Below are positions 55,674 through 64,000 of a DNA stretch of 64,000 bases, piece after piece. The stretch is taken from the NCBI GenBank assembly GCA_017545665.1, contig JAFWKQ010000116.1, forward strand, positions 1-64,000. Direction: 5' to 3'. The notes beneath the pieces were generated by a model. That model searched no databases. It worked only from the letters and a program-made list of their open reading frames with translations, and was not told the DNA's origin. Origin of the DNA: Atopobiaceae bacterium (GTDB taxonomy: Bacteria > Actinomycetota > Coriobacteriia > Coriobacteriales > Atopobiaceae). The position numbers and the translations under genes are program-made. Position 1 is the first letter of the stretch; each line of letters begins with the position of its first letter.

Positions 55674-56270
55674 TCAAGAAGATGGCACGAGCTCGTACCA
55701 TGCCCCATCGTCCGCAAAGCGCACGTAGCGACCTTGGGCAACCGTACATTCAACAACGGCATTGCCGTCCTTGTCCAAGGCCCATGCCGTTTCGAGGGAA
55801 TCGGACGCTGGGTCTATGCTAGCCAACGCGCCTACTTCGTACGTCTTTCCGTTGTCCAACGTAACTGCCTGATAGGGCGGCTCTGCGTAACGAACATTCG
55901 CTGCCTCTGCCGCATCCATCGCAGCATCTTCTTCTGCCGCAACTTCCAGAGATACGGTCCCCGAGGTTGAAGGCTGTTTTTCTTCGTTCTTCTGCACCAC
56001 GGCATTCGGCTGAAGTTCGGCCTTTGTGGCATCCGATTTCGAAAGCGCACCAACCGACAGCACCACCGCAATCGCGGCTATTCCCGCGGCAAGTGGAAGG
56101 ATTATCATAGCTTTCCTATGTGGGTGCGATGCATTGGCCTGCGCATTTGTGCGCTGTTCCTCCACAAGACGGACGCGTACACGCTCACGCGCGTCTTGCG
56201 TGGGGCCCATGGCATCGTAGGCTTTGCGAATCCCTGCGTCGAACTCAAGCTTGGTCTCGTCTTTGCTCAT
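55674..56270 (-). CDS. Putative anti-sigma factor, single-pass membrane protein
   Basis: 198 residues. A cytoplasmic N-terminal helical region (about 1-53, EFDAGIRKAYDAMGPTQDARERVRVRL), one membrane helix (about 55-77, MIILPLAAGIAAIAVVLSVGAL) and an extracellular C-terminal domain. The overlap ATGA (56267-56270) with the upstream sigma gene and this topology strongly suggest a transmembrane anti-sigma factor. No zinc-binding HxxxCxxC is visible, so it would be a non-ZAS type. Confidence 0.8.
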   Translation of the reverse strand: MSKDETKLEFDAGIRKAYDAMGPTQDARERVRVRLVEEQRTNAQANASHPHRKAMIILPLAAGIAAIAVVLSVGALSKSDATKAELQPNAVVQKNEEKQPSTSGTVSLEVAAEEDAAMDAAEAANVRYAEPPYQAVTLDNGKTYEVGALASIDPASDSLETAWALDKDGNAVVECTVAQGRYVRFADDGAWYELVPSS

Positions 56271-56746
56271 GCCGTGGCACCTCCCAAATCCTTGCGCAAT
56301 AGCGCACGCGCGTCGCTCAGGCGATTTCGCACCGTGGATGCCGGTATGCCAAGCAACCGACCTATCTCAGCGGTCTTATAGCCCTCGTAGTAGTGCAAAT
56401 ACACACAGTCCTTCAAACGTTCCGGCAGGCGAAGGACCGCTTCCATGGTGTCGCTCGACGAGTCCTCGGTCGAAAACAGCGTATGGTCACGCTCGGGCAG
56501 CGCGTAAACCCTCGTGCGGTGAGCACTCTTGAGCACGTCTTTGCAGTGGTTGGACGTGCAAACAATAAGCCATGCCTTCTCGTGTTCCTGGCTCTTAAAT
56601 GCCCTTGGCTTACGGACGAGCTTCATGAACACCGATTGCGCGGCATCCTCGGCATCGGCTGCACTGCCCAAATACGAGTAGCTCAGGCGATACACCATAG
56701 AGAAGTGCCGCTCAAACACATCTTCTATATTGCAAAGGTCATCCAT
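56267..56746 (-). CDS. ECF-type RNA polymerase sigma factor
   Basis: 159 residues with region 2 (DVFERHFSMVYRLSYSYLGSAADAEDAAQSVFMKLVR) and region 4 (LPERLKDCVYLHYYEGYKTAEIGRLL then GIPASTVRNRLSDARALLRK). It overlaps the anti-sigma gene by 4 bases. The start at 56746 lacks a strong ribosome-binding site; a second in-frame ATG lies nine codons upstream. It probably activates its own operon and the VWA lipoprotein gene in response to envelope stress. Confidence 0.92.
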   Translation of the reverse strand: MDDLCNIEDVFERHFSMVYRLSYSYLGSAADAEDAAQSVFMKLVRKPRAFKSQEHEKAWLIVCTSNHCKDVLKSAHRTRVYALPERDHTLFSTEDSSSDTMEAVLRLPERLKDCVYLHYYEGYKTAEIGRLLGIPASTVRNRLSDARALLRKDLGGATA

Positions 56747-56832
56747 GCACTCAGAATAGCATATGGCGACCATGAATCGAGCCTTGTCCTGACGCCCTAA
56801 CGGACGTCCAACGAACAAGGTTGCCGCGCGCG

Positions 56833-56926
56833 CCCCGCGCCCGCGAGGGGACCGCAGGCGGCGACTCACGATGTGAGCGAGCGAAGCGAGCGCGGAGCCG
56901 CATGCAGGCCCCTCGCGGGCGCGGGG
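56833..56926. repeat. Family A palindrome copy 6
   Basis: Arms at about 56833-56861 and 56898-56926 pair with a few mismatches; the outer 18 bases (CCCCGCGCCCGCGAGGGG) are perfect. The core carries CTCACGATGTGAG, a one-base variant. It lies between the permease stop and the sigma gene start, in the reverse orientation relative to the permease. Confidence 0.85.
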
Positions 56927-57011
56927 ACGCATTCAGAACAAGAGGCGGGCCCCGGATGGCTTAGCCGGGAGCCCGCCTTCAACCGCTCGGCGCGGATTAT
57001 CGTGTGTGCCG

Positions 57012-60000
57012 CTAGAAGCGGTTGATGTCGGTAAGGTCGAAGCGTGGGATTAGCCTGAGTGCATACAACAACACGGCCGCAGAGAACGCGCCCGCGCCAA
57101 CGATGCCAACCACAGCCGCAACAAGGTTGAAGCCCTTCACCCATGTTGCCATCTCGGGCTCGAGCGCGGCAACGGTAATGCCACCCATTATGGCGCCGAA
57201 CAATATGCCCAACAATATGCCAATTACGGTAAGCACAATCGAATCTCGATATATGTACGCCTTCGCGTCCTTTACCGAGAAGCCGCAGATCATAAGCACA
57301 ATGAGCTCGCGCTTCTTCTCGTTCACGAACATGATGTCGAGGTTGAGCAGCACCATGAGCGCCATGAGCGCAGAGAGCACGAGGTAGATAATAACGACGG
57401 TCCTCATAATGTCGTTAATCTGAGTATAGGAGTACGAAGCGTCGCTCTTGTCGTCCACGAGCGAGTTGTAGCCATCAACCTCCTTCAATGCATCGCGCGT
57501 GCGCCCAATGTCCGCACCATCCAAACTGGTGAGCAATACGTTTGGCTGGGGCTTCTCGCCAAACGCCTCGCGATACTCATTGGGACTCAAAACAAACTCG
57601 TATCGCACAAGGTAGTACTGGAATATGCCAGCCACCCTAAAGGTGTGAGTCTTTCCGCTGAACTCGGTAAGCGTTACCTCGTCACCCACCTTAACGCCAC
57701 GGTGGTCGGCATAGGCAGTCGATATCCACAGGCCACCATCGTTGATGTTCGCAGGCTTGCCATCGGTCGTCAGAACGTGGTATTTCTTGTCAAACGCGTC
57801 CTCGATGGTGGGAACCATGAGCGTAACAACAGAACGTTCGCCGCTGTCCTTGCGCGTTTGGAGCTTGCGCGTATACGCAGGCGCGCTGTCTATGCCACGG
57901 TTGTGGAGCGCCAGAGCAACCGAATCTGCCTGTTTTTCGCTTGCGTCATCGAGGAAGGTAAGGGTGTCGAACTTATACACCGAATTGTAGTGCAAATCAA
58001 AGCTTCGCATGATGTTTCCGGCCAAGGTAACGGCAACCACAATCAGTGCCGTACAACCTATGACCCCCACCAACGTACCGATCACACGACGCGTGTCGTT
58101 TATGCAGTTGTTCACCACCGTTTGTGAGAACAGCGACATGCGCTTCCAAATTGCCCAGTGCTCGTAGAAATGCTCCTTGGCATTCGCGGTGGACTCACCC
58201 GCCAACAGATCCCTGGCATTTCGCTTGAGCAGCCCATGGATGGCGAACCACGTTGCAAAGAGGATGAGCAGAATCTCGAGGCCGCCCATAATCAGGGTGT
58301 CCAGCAAACCAACATAGGGACCAAACGGCGGCATGGTAAACTGTGCGTTGGCCTTGGGATTCATGATGCCCTGAACGATCAGCACTGCCAGAAGCACGGC
58401 AACCAGCACGCCCAACAAGGCTGATACCCCCGAAAAGGCAAGGTAACCCGACATCACTTCTCCCTGGCGGAATCCCAGGGCCTTTTTCGTTCCAATCTGG
58501 ATTATTTGCTCGTGTACCAAACGCGATATGGCGGAATAGCACACAAACAGACCCACGAGTATGAACAGGAGCGCCATCGCCCATTTGACGTTATCCATCA
58601 TGCTGGTGATCATAATGAGACCCATAACGGAGCCTAGGCCCTGACGCGGGAGAACGACCCATTCGTACTGCACCATGTCTTTGAATTGCTTCTCGGCGTC
58701 GGCATACTTGTTTTTGCCATCCTGGAGCTCCTTGGTCTTGTCGGCAATCTCCTTCTTGCCGTCCTCGAGCTCTTGCGTCTTGTCCTTAAGCGTCTCTTTG
58801 CCAGAATCAAGTTCCTGCTGACCGTCAATGAGCTTTGCCTGGCCTTCGGCAACGCCCGCATCGTATGCCGCCTTGGCTTGGTAATATTCCTCCCAGCCTG
58901 CGTCAAGGCGCGCCTTGCTTTCCTCCAAGGTCGCCTCTGCCTCGGACATCTTGTCGCCTAACGTCCCGAGTGCGCTGAACAGGTCGGTAACCACACTGGA
59001 ACCCGAGCCCGAAGAGCCGCCGTTGTCACTAATCGCGCCGCTCAGATCGTCTATTGCACTACGGGCCGAATCCAAGAGCTCGCCATCGCCCAGTTCAGTC
59101 CCAGTCGAGTTTTCGTCTCTGTTTAACCAAGAACCCTCGTCATTGCCACTAAAGCCAGAGGAGGTCGAGGACTTCCCAGTAGACGACGAATTGCCATCTG
59201 ACTGTCCGATGTTGCCTATTGCAGATAAGATCTCGTTGTATATTTCGGTTACCTGCAGGTATGTTGCAACACCTGCATCGTACTTAGCCTGGCCGTCCGC
59301 AAGCTGCCTATACCCCTCTTGCAGCTTTATCTGCGCCGCATTCTGTTGCGCAGAGCCAGATACCACACCGTTTACGAGTTCCTTTTCGCCGTCGTCTACC
59401 TTTTCCCTACCGTCCGCAAGCTGCTTCTCGCCATCGGCAATCTTGTTCTTGCCGTCTTCAAGCTGCTTCTCACCATCGTCAATCTTCTTCTTCGCGTCGT
59501 CGAGCTTCTTTTGCGCATCGTCGTGGAGCTTGTTATAGCGTGCGGTTCCCAGCGTTCCGCCCAATTCGGTGATCTTGTCCGCAATGGATAGGGCCTTCGT
59601 TTGGTATTCGTTCTCGAATACGCTCAAGCCATTCAGCGAATCGCAACGGATGTACACGTTGGGATACCCGTCGTTGTACTTGCTTGTGTCAAACGACTCG
59701 TTCGTTATGTAGCCCACACAATCCACTTGGCCGGAACCGATGTTGCATACGCCAAGAGCTTGTGGGTTCTTATACAGGTATTCCGCACTGTTTACAAGCG
59801 CCGTCACGGTATATGTGTCGGTATTTAGAAACTGCATGCCATCTGGATCGGTTGTGGTCGTTCCGTCCTCGTTGAATTGTTCTGTGGCATCGTGCTTGAG
59901 GGTTATCTTGTCGCCCACCCCAATGTGGTGCTCATCGGCGAAGTTTGCCAAGAGGGCAATCTCGTTTTTCTCTTTGGGCATATTGCCCCTTATGGAAATC

Positions 60001-60347
60001 GGCGTGTTGATCTCTTGAGGTACGGATTGCACCTTGAGCGTATAAGCCGTGCTTCCGTCTTCCATTACCACATAGCTGGAATAGCCAGGCTCGATCTTGC
60101 TTACGCCCTCGATGTCCTTAATCTGGCTAAGATCGCTTTCCGTTATGCCATAGGGGAACTGCACGGATATGTCGTTGAGGTTTCCTGCGTTCATGGATTC
60201 CAACGAGGCATTGCGCAACGCGACGGCACCCCATTGTATGCCCAAAAACAGACCGACACCCAGGCACACAAACATGGCTATCGACAAAAACGCAACCAAG
60301 TTCGCCTTTATGTTGGCCAGTATTTCGATAATTCGAATTCGTTTCAT
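57012..60347 (-). CDS. FtsX-type ABC transporter permease with coiled-coil insert
   Basis: 1111 residues. A first membrane helix (ANLVAFLSIAMFVCLGVGLFL, about 15-36), a large extracellular part, then two FtsX-type membrane blocks of three helices each (about 600-735 and 960-1105). The extracellular part carries heptad-like repeats (DDGEKQLEDGKNKIADGEKQ and similar, about 285-345, and again about 505-575), predicted coiled coils, separated by a Ser/Gly-rich region. It resembles MacB/YhgE-like exporters. It starts 12 bases after the ATPase gene. Confidence 0.92.
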   Translation of the reverse strand: MKRIRIIEILANIKANLVAFLSIAMFVCLGVGLFLGIQWGAVALRNASLESMNAGNLNDISVQFPYGITESDLSQIKDIEGVSKIEPGYSSYVVMEDGSTAYTLKVQSVPQEINTPISIRGNMPKEKNEIALLANFADEHHIGVGDKITLKHDATEQFNEDGTTTTDPDGMQFLNTDTYTVTALVNSAEYLYKNPQALGVCNIGSGQVDCVGYITNESFDTSKYNDGYPNVYIRCDSLNGLSVFENEYQTKALSIADKITELGGTLGTARYNKLHDDAQKKLDDAKKKIDDGEKQLEDGKNKIADGEKQLADGREKVDDGEKELVNGVVSGSAQQNAAQIKLQEGYRQLADGQAKYDAGVATYLQVTEIYNEILSAIGNIGQSDGNSSSTGKSSTSSGFSGNDEGSWLNRDENSTGTELGDGELLDSARSAIDDLSGAISDNGGSSGSGSSVVTDLFSALGTLGDKMSEAEATLEESKARLDAGWEEYYQAKAAYDAGVAEGQAKLIDGQQELDSGKETLKDKTQELEDGKKEIADKTKELQDGKNKYADAEKQFKDMVQYEWVVLPRQGLGSVMGLIMITSMMDNVKWAMALLFILVGLFVCYSAISRLVHEQIIQIGTKKALGFRQGEVMSGYLAFSGVSALLGVLVAVLLAVLIVQGIMNPKANAQFTMPPFGPYVGLLDTLIMGGLEILLILFATWFAIHGLLKRNARDLLAGESTANAKEHFYEHWAIWKRMSLFSQTVVNNCINDTRRVIGTLVGVIGCTALIVVAVTLAGNIMRSFDLHYNSVYKFDTLTFLDDASEKQADSVALALHNRGIDSAPAYTRKLQTRKDSGERSVVTLMVPTIEDAFDKKYHVLTTDGKPANINDGGLWISTAYADHRGVKVGDEVTLTEFSGKTHTFRVAGIFQYYLVRYEFVLSPNEYREAFGEKPQPNVLLTSLDGADIGRTRDALKEVDGYNSLVDDKSDASYSYTQINDIMRTVVIIYLVLSALMALMVLLNLDIMFVNEKKRELIVLMICGFSVKDAKAYIYRDSIVLTVIGILLGILFGAIMGGITVAALEPEMATWVKGFNLVAAVVGIVGAGAFSAAVLLYALRLIPRFDLTDINRF

Positions 60348-60359
60348 CTGCGGCCACCA

Positions 60360-61580
60360 CTACCAAACGAGATCGGTCGCATGTGCCTTGCGACGGTTGA
60401 TGGTTACCTCGTGCATGCGACCGCCCCTCATGCGCACCACGCGATCCGCCATGCGGCAGATCTCCTCGTTGTGCGTAACCATGATCATGGTGGTACCCTC
60501 GGCGATGATCTTCTCCATAACCTCAAGCACCTCGATCGATGTGGTGTAGTCCAATGCGGCGGTGGGCTCGTCGGCCAATATGATGCCCGGACGCTTCATG
60601 AGCGCACGGGCGATGGAGACGCGCTGTTGCTGTCCGCCGGACATCTGAGACGGGTAGTTGTGCTTGCGCTCGCTCAGATTAACGATGCTCAGAGCCTCGT
60701 CTGCCGTCATTGGGTTGGGCACCAGACTTGCAATGAGCTCGAGGTTCTGCGCCGCGTTGAGGTTGGGCATGAGGTTATAGCTTTGGAAAATAAATCCGAT
60801 GTTGTCGCGTCGATACTCGGTAAGGCGTTCCTGCGAGGCGTTTGCAAACTCCTCGCCAAAGCACTCGAAAGATCCCGAGGTGGGATGGTCCATGCCACCA
60901 ATTATGTTGAGCAGGGTGGACTTACCACATCCCGACTCGCCCAAGAGCACCAGGAACTCGCCTTCGTACACGTCTAGGTTTACGCCCTTGAGGACCCTAG
61001 TGACCACGTCCCCATTCGTGAACTCGCGCGTAACATCGCGTACGCGCATAATCGCCTTACCTGGGGTCCATGCGGGCTGGATTGCCTCGTTGTCGTCCAA
61101 GGCCATGGCCGCGAGCATGGCCATCATCTCGCAGACGTCAGCCTCTTCCGCAGTAAAGAAGCCGCCGCCCTCCTTGTTTATGAATTGAATGCATCCCAAA
61201 TTGTCATTTGCGCTTGAGAAGGGGACGCAAATCATGGAGGTTACTTCTATGCCAGCAAAGTCGGTTGTCGTCATGGGATCGTTTGCGGGAGTAAAGGTAA
61301 GGTAGCGCTCGGCCTGTTGCGTTTCAAACACGCGACCCACGGCCCCCTCGCCTGGCATGTGCTTGCAAGACGTAAGATCGGACGGGGCAATCCAAAAGTA
61401 CGGATGGAGACAGTTTTCGTCATTCTTGTCCGCATACCATATTGCACCAGACTCCGCTTTGCAGTTGGCAAGAATGACCTTAAGGCCTTCCTGTAGCGCC
61501 TCATCGAGCGTAGTCGCTCGTGAAATGGCATCTTGCGCAGCATTTAACGCACGATACGCAGAAACGATGGACGTGTCCAT
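60360..61580 (-). CDS. ABC transporter ATPase with N-terminal GAF domain
   Basis: 406 residues. Residues about 20-165 form a GAF domain (CKAESGAIWYADKN, PGEGAVGRVFETQQ, GIEVTSMICVPF, GCIQFINKEGG); residues about 180-400 form a MacB/LolD-type ATPase with Walker A GESGCGKST, signature SGGQQQRVSIARAL and Walker B IILADEPT. The fusion suggests a ligand-sensing exporter ATPase. A GGGAG site precedes the start. It is the first gene of the ABC operon. Confidence 0.95.
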   Translation of the reverse strand: MDTSIVSAYRALNAAQDAISRATTLDEALQEGLKVILANCKAESGAIWYADKNDENCLHPYFWIAPSDLTSCKHMPGEGAVGRVFETQQAERYLTFTPANDPMTTTDFAGIEVTSMICVPFSSANDNLGCIQFINKEGGGFFTAEEADVCEMMAMLAAMALDDNEAIQPAWTPGKAIMRVRDVTREFTNGDVVTRVLKGVNLDVYEGEFLVLLGESGCGKSTLLNIIGGMDHPTSGSFECFGEEFANASQERLTEYRRDNIGFIFQSYNLMPNLNAAQNLELIASLVPNPMTADEALSIVNLSERKHNYPSQMSGGQQQRVSIARALMKRPGIILADEPTAALDYTTSIEVLEVMEKIIAEGTTMIMVTHNEEICRMADRVVRMRGGRMHEVTINRRKAHATDLVW

Positions 61581-61727
61581 AAGTCAGCTCCCTTACTCGT
61601 GTGAAATCACATGACTAGACGTTTAAACCCATTGATACAAGTAGACATTATGGAACTTTTTTTCTTCGTTTTAAACCCAAACATCAAAGAGAATCGTGAG
61701 GCGCGCAATCGCGTCTGCAAACAACTA

Positions 61728-62675
61728 CTAGCCTTGGGTTCCCGTAGCGTCAATGACCATGTTTTGGAATCGGCTCGACATAAACTCGTTGCTATAGTTT
61801 TTGTCTACCCATTCCTCAAAAGCATTCGCTGGGGGAATACCGTCGTTGCGCGCCGCACGCCGCGTAAAGCATGCGACGGTCATGAATATATCGAGACTCA
61901 AATACAGGGCGAGCAGCACGGTAAAGATGTACTTCCGACGTGTGGTGGGCTCACCCAAGGCAAACAAAAGCTCGGGCATCACCCAGCGATACCACACGTA
62001 GCCCAGCACGCCCCAAAAGATGAGAAACGGCACGGCAACCCATTTGGTTATGGCGCCCGGAACATGACCGGCAATATAGTCCCAGCTCACCGCATCCATA
62101 AAGGTTTCCATGCCCCAACCGGTAATCTGCTCCAAGAGCCCGCCCAACGCCAGAGAAACCAAGAACACTTGCCAGCACTTGGTGTCGTGCGAGCGCATGG
62201 CAAACGTCGTTATGGTGAGCAGCACGGCCCCCACCCCGTAGAGCGGCGACAAAGGGCCCCACACCAAGCCGGACCGATACTGGGTAACGCCCATTGAGGC
62301 CAGCATCCACAGCTCTTCCAAAATCAGGCCGGCAACGGAGCCTATGAAGAAGATTATGGTTACCTGATACCAGCCAATGCGCAAATGGTTTAGAAAGTCA
62401 TCACGCACATAGCGCTGAGCCCGTCGCACCTCTTTTACCATATCACGAGAAAGGCGAATCACCGGGCCTTGTTGCCCCTTGCCAACATACTGGGCAGCGC
62501 GCAAGGCGTCGATCGCCTCTATGGTCTGCCTGACTTCCTCAGACACGAGGTTACGTTCGACGACGCCGTGGACGGACTTGCCGCGCCCAAGCCATGCCCA
62601 AAACGAACGGATGCACCACCAGGCGCCCTGAATGAGCTTTACGAGGACCCAAAGGCCTATGAGCGCCCAAAGCAT
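61728..62675 (-). CDS. CmpB-like multi-pass membrane protein (putative ABC transporter type IV)
   Basis: 315 residues. A first hydrophobic segment (LWALIGLWVLVKLIQGAWW), a cytoplasmic-looking stretch (about 35-95), then five or so helices; FIGSVAGLILEELWMLASMG and GLVWGPLSPLYGVGAVLLT match the CmpB/ABC_trans_CmpB pattern. Function unknown; annotated in many genomes as putative ABC permease. It is next to, but separate from, the GAF-ABC operon. Confidence 0.82.
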   Translation of the reverse strand: MLWALIGLWVLVKLIQGAWWCIRSFWAWLGRGKSVHGVVERNLVSEEVRQTIEAIDALRAAQYVGKGQQGPVIRLSRDMVKEVRRAQRYVRDDFLNHLRIGWYQVTIIFFIGSVAGLILEELWMLASMGVTQYRSGLVWGPLSPLYGVGAVLLTITTFAMRSHDTKCWQVFLVSLALGGLLEQITGWGMETFMDAVSWDYIAGHVPGAITKWVAVPFLIFWGVLGYVWYRWVMPELLFALGEPTTRRKYIFTVLLALYLSLDIFMTVACFTRRAARNDGIPPANAFEEWVDKNYSNEFMSSRFQNMVIDATGTQG

Positions 62676-62832
62676 CGCAACCCTTCCCTAAGTAGCCACC
62701 GTACGAAGGCAAGTTCTATAGTAACAGGCTTACCCGTGCATAACCGCAAACAGCTCACTCGATTTTTGGAGTCTATGCCAGGGTTTGCACCCTCACCTAA
62801 GGGACGGATGCATTGCGAAATCGCAAATCTGC

Positions 62833-64000
62833 CTACAGCTGCACGTGGGCATGCGACGCCACGTCGCGCCACTTAACGGTATAGCCTGCGCCATGGCTGC
62901 AAAACACCGAATCGGGCGTGTTCGCAAGGTCCGCCTCGGGATCATAGGCTGCCGCCTCGATCACGTCTTCGGCATCGTGGCAAGCATCGTATCCGCCATA
63001 CTCCAAGAGTAGGCTTCCGTCTCCTCCTGTATACGAACGAACCTCCAGCGAGTAATCGCGCATGGATGAGACGGGCGCTCGGCCCTCTATGAGCGCCCGT
63101 TCGCCATCAATGTGTGGCGCCTCGAACTCTGCCGCCATTCGTTGCAGGTCGGCGAGTGCTCGCCCAACCCTTTGAGCGGGCAACTGCAGAGAAAAGCGAT
63201 ACCAAGGCTCGAGCAGAAGGCTGTTGGCCTGCATAAGCGCCTGGCGAATGGCTCGGTAGGTCGCCTGCCTGAAGTCTCCACCCTCGGTGTGCTTGTTGTG
63301 TGCGCGACCGGCAAGCAGCACGATGCGCACATCGGTAAGTGGGGCTCCCACAAGTACGCCCCTATGTGCACGTTCGATCACATGCGTCGTAATGAGCCGT
63401 TGCCAGTTGCGCGCAAGTACGTCCTCACTGCATTCGCTGCACACGCGAACGCCACTACCCCGTGTCCCTGGCTCAATCCTCAGATGAACCTCCGCATAGT
63501 GGCGCAAAGGTTCAAAGTGGCCAATACCCACCACGCTATCCGTCACGGTTTCGTTATAGAGCACCGAACCGCTCCCGAATTCAATCGAGATACCGTATCG
63601 CTCTAGCATCAGGCGCTGCACGATCTCTTGTTGCACGACTCCCATAAGGCTTAGGCGGACCTCCCCAAGCTCTTCGTCCCACGCAACGCGGAGCAAGGGG
63701 TCTTCGTCCGCAAGAATGCGCAGTTTCGTATACGTGGTAAACGAATCGCAGCCATCCGATATAACGCGATAGTCCAAAACCGGAAGGAGCGCCGGCGTTT
63801 GGCCAATCGACTCAGATCCAAGGGCGTCTCCCGGCAAAGCCTTCGTAAGACCCACCGCGGCGCAAACGCTGCCCGCAGGAACCTCCCTCACCACGCTGTG
63901 GCGCTCGCCCATATACACGCGCAGCTGGTCGACCTTCTCCTCCCACTTCTCTCCGTTAAGGCCCATGCCGCGGACGACCTGCTTTGCGTCCAAGGCGCCA
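62833..64000 (-). CDS. TetM-like ribosomal GTPase family protein, 3' part
   Basis: The last 388 residues or so, open to the window edge, so its N-terminal GTPase domain is outside. It starts within domain II (GLNGEKWEEKVDQLRVY), continues with domains III-V (GVLVGAPLTDVRIVLLAGRAH, TEGGDFRQATYRAIRQALMQ, PWYRFSLQLPAQRVGRAL), matching the EF-G/TetM group and more exactly the translation-factor GTPase paralogues. Tetracycline resistance cannot be claimed without the rest. Confidence 0.8.
   Translation of the reverse strand, partial: GALDAKQVVRGMGLNGEKWEEKVDQLRVYMGERHSVVREVPAGSVCAAVGLTKALPGDALGSESIGQTPALLPVLDYRVISDGCDSFTTYTKLRILADEDPLLRVAWDEELGEVRLSLMGVVQQEIVQRLMLERYGISIEFGSGSVLYNETVTDSVVGIGHFEPLRHYAEVHLRIEPGTRGSGVRVCSECSEDVLARNWQRLITTHVIERAHRGVLVGAPLTDVRIVLLAGRAHNKHTEGGDFRQATYRAIRQALMQANSLLLEPWYRFSLQLPAQRVGRALADLQRMAAEFEAPHIDGERALIEGRAPVSSMRDYSLEVRSYTGGDGSLLLEYGGYDACHDAEDVIEAAAYDPEADLANTPDSVFCSHGAGYTVKWRDVASHAHVQL

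Noticed and set aside
61650-61740. Short frame MELFFFVLNPNIKENREARN
   Set aside because: It resembles the start of diacylglycerol-kinase-like proteins but has no ribosome-binding site and soon overlaps the CmpB-like gene; at most a remnant.

Overview
The window is a gene-dense, GC-rich bacterial chromosome segment with mostly short operons. No rRNA, tRNA, phage or transposase gene was seen. The gene mix points to a saccharolytic, anaerobic, Gram-positive member of the high-GC lineage, most likely class Coriobacteriia (Olsenella/Atopobium-like). Supporting genes are MurT/GatD lipid II amidation, an AmmeMemoRadiSam pair, a ferredoxin-type aldo/keto reductase, a LUD protein, intracellular phospho-glucosidases, a Zn-ribbon MscL and a T-box in front of pheST. 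This placement is inferred from gene families; no search was run.

Layout. 0.3-9 kb: D-2-hydroxyacid dehydrogenase, pyruvate kinase, a small K+ channel, a clostripain-like lipoprotein, a TetR regulator with an unknown protein, a histidine phosphatase and a lipoprotein. 9-15 kb: gatD/murT, an iron-sulfur aldo/keto reductase and the AmmeMemoRadiSam genes. 15-24 kb: a GH4 and a GH1 phospho-glycosidase flanking cysK, LUD and NifX-like proteins, a phospholipase-like protein overlapping a GntR regulator, and MTA/SAH nucleosidase. 24-36 kb: pheST with a T-box, a HAD/esterase/nagA operon, flavodoxin, ROK glucokinase, and an alanine-type aminotransferase fused to a Cro/CI-type HTH with palindromic operators in front of it. 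36-47 kb: BspA-like repeat protein, M32 carboxypeptidase, dtd, mscL, glgB, a methyltransferase-like protein and a 1001-residue EAL protein. 46-57 kb: small membrane proteins, a frameshifted GNAT gene, CapA, Pit plus DUF47, GH32, YbjN, and a sigma/anti-sigma pair next to a VWA lipoprotein. 57-64 kb: an ABC exporter whose ATPase carries a GAF domain, a CmpB-like membrane protein, and the 3' part of a TetM-like ribosomal GTPase that runs off the window.

The most unusual feature is between the genes. Several families of long intergenic palindromes share a short conserved segment, but their stems differ from locus to locus while staying self-complementary within each copy. Most copies sit just after stop codons, so many probably act as terminators. 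The pairing of stem change with stem preservation suggests either strong RNA-structure selection or an inversion-duplication mechanism. Sugar use (GH1, GH4, GH32, glucokinase, nagA, pyruvate kinase, D-lactate dehydrogenase, glgB) is the main metabolic theme, although no PTS or sugar permease lies in the window.
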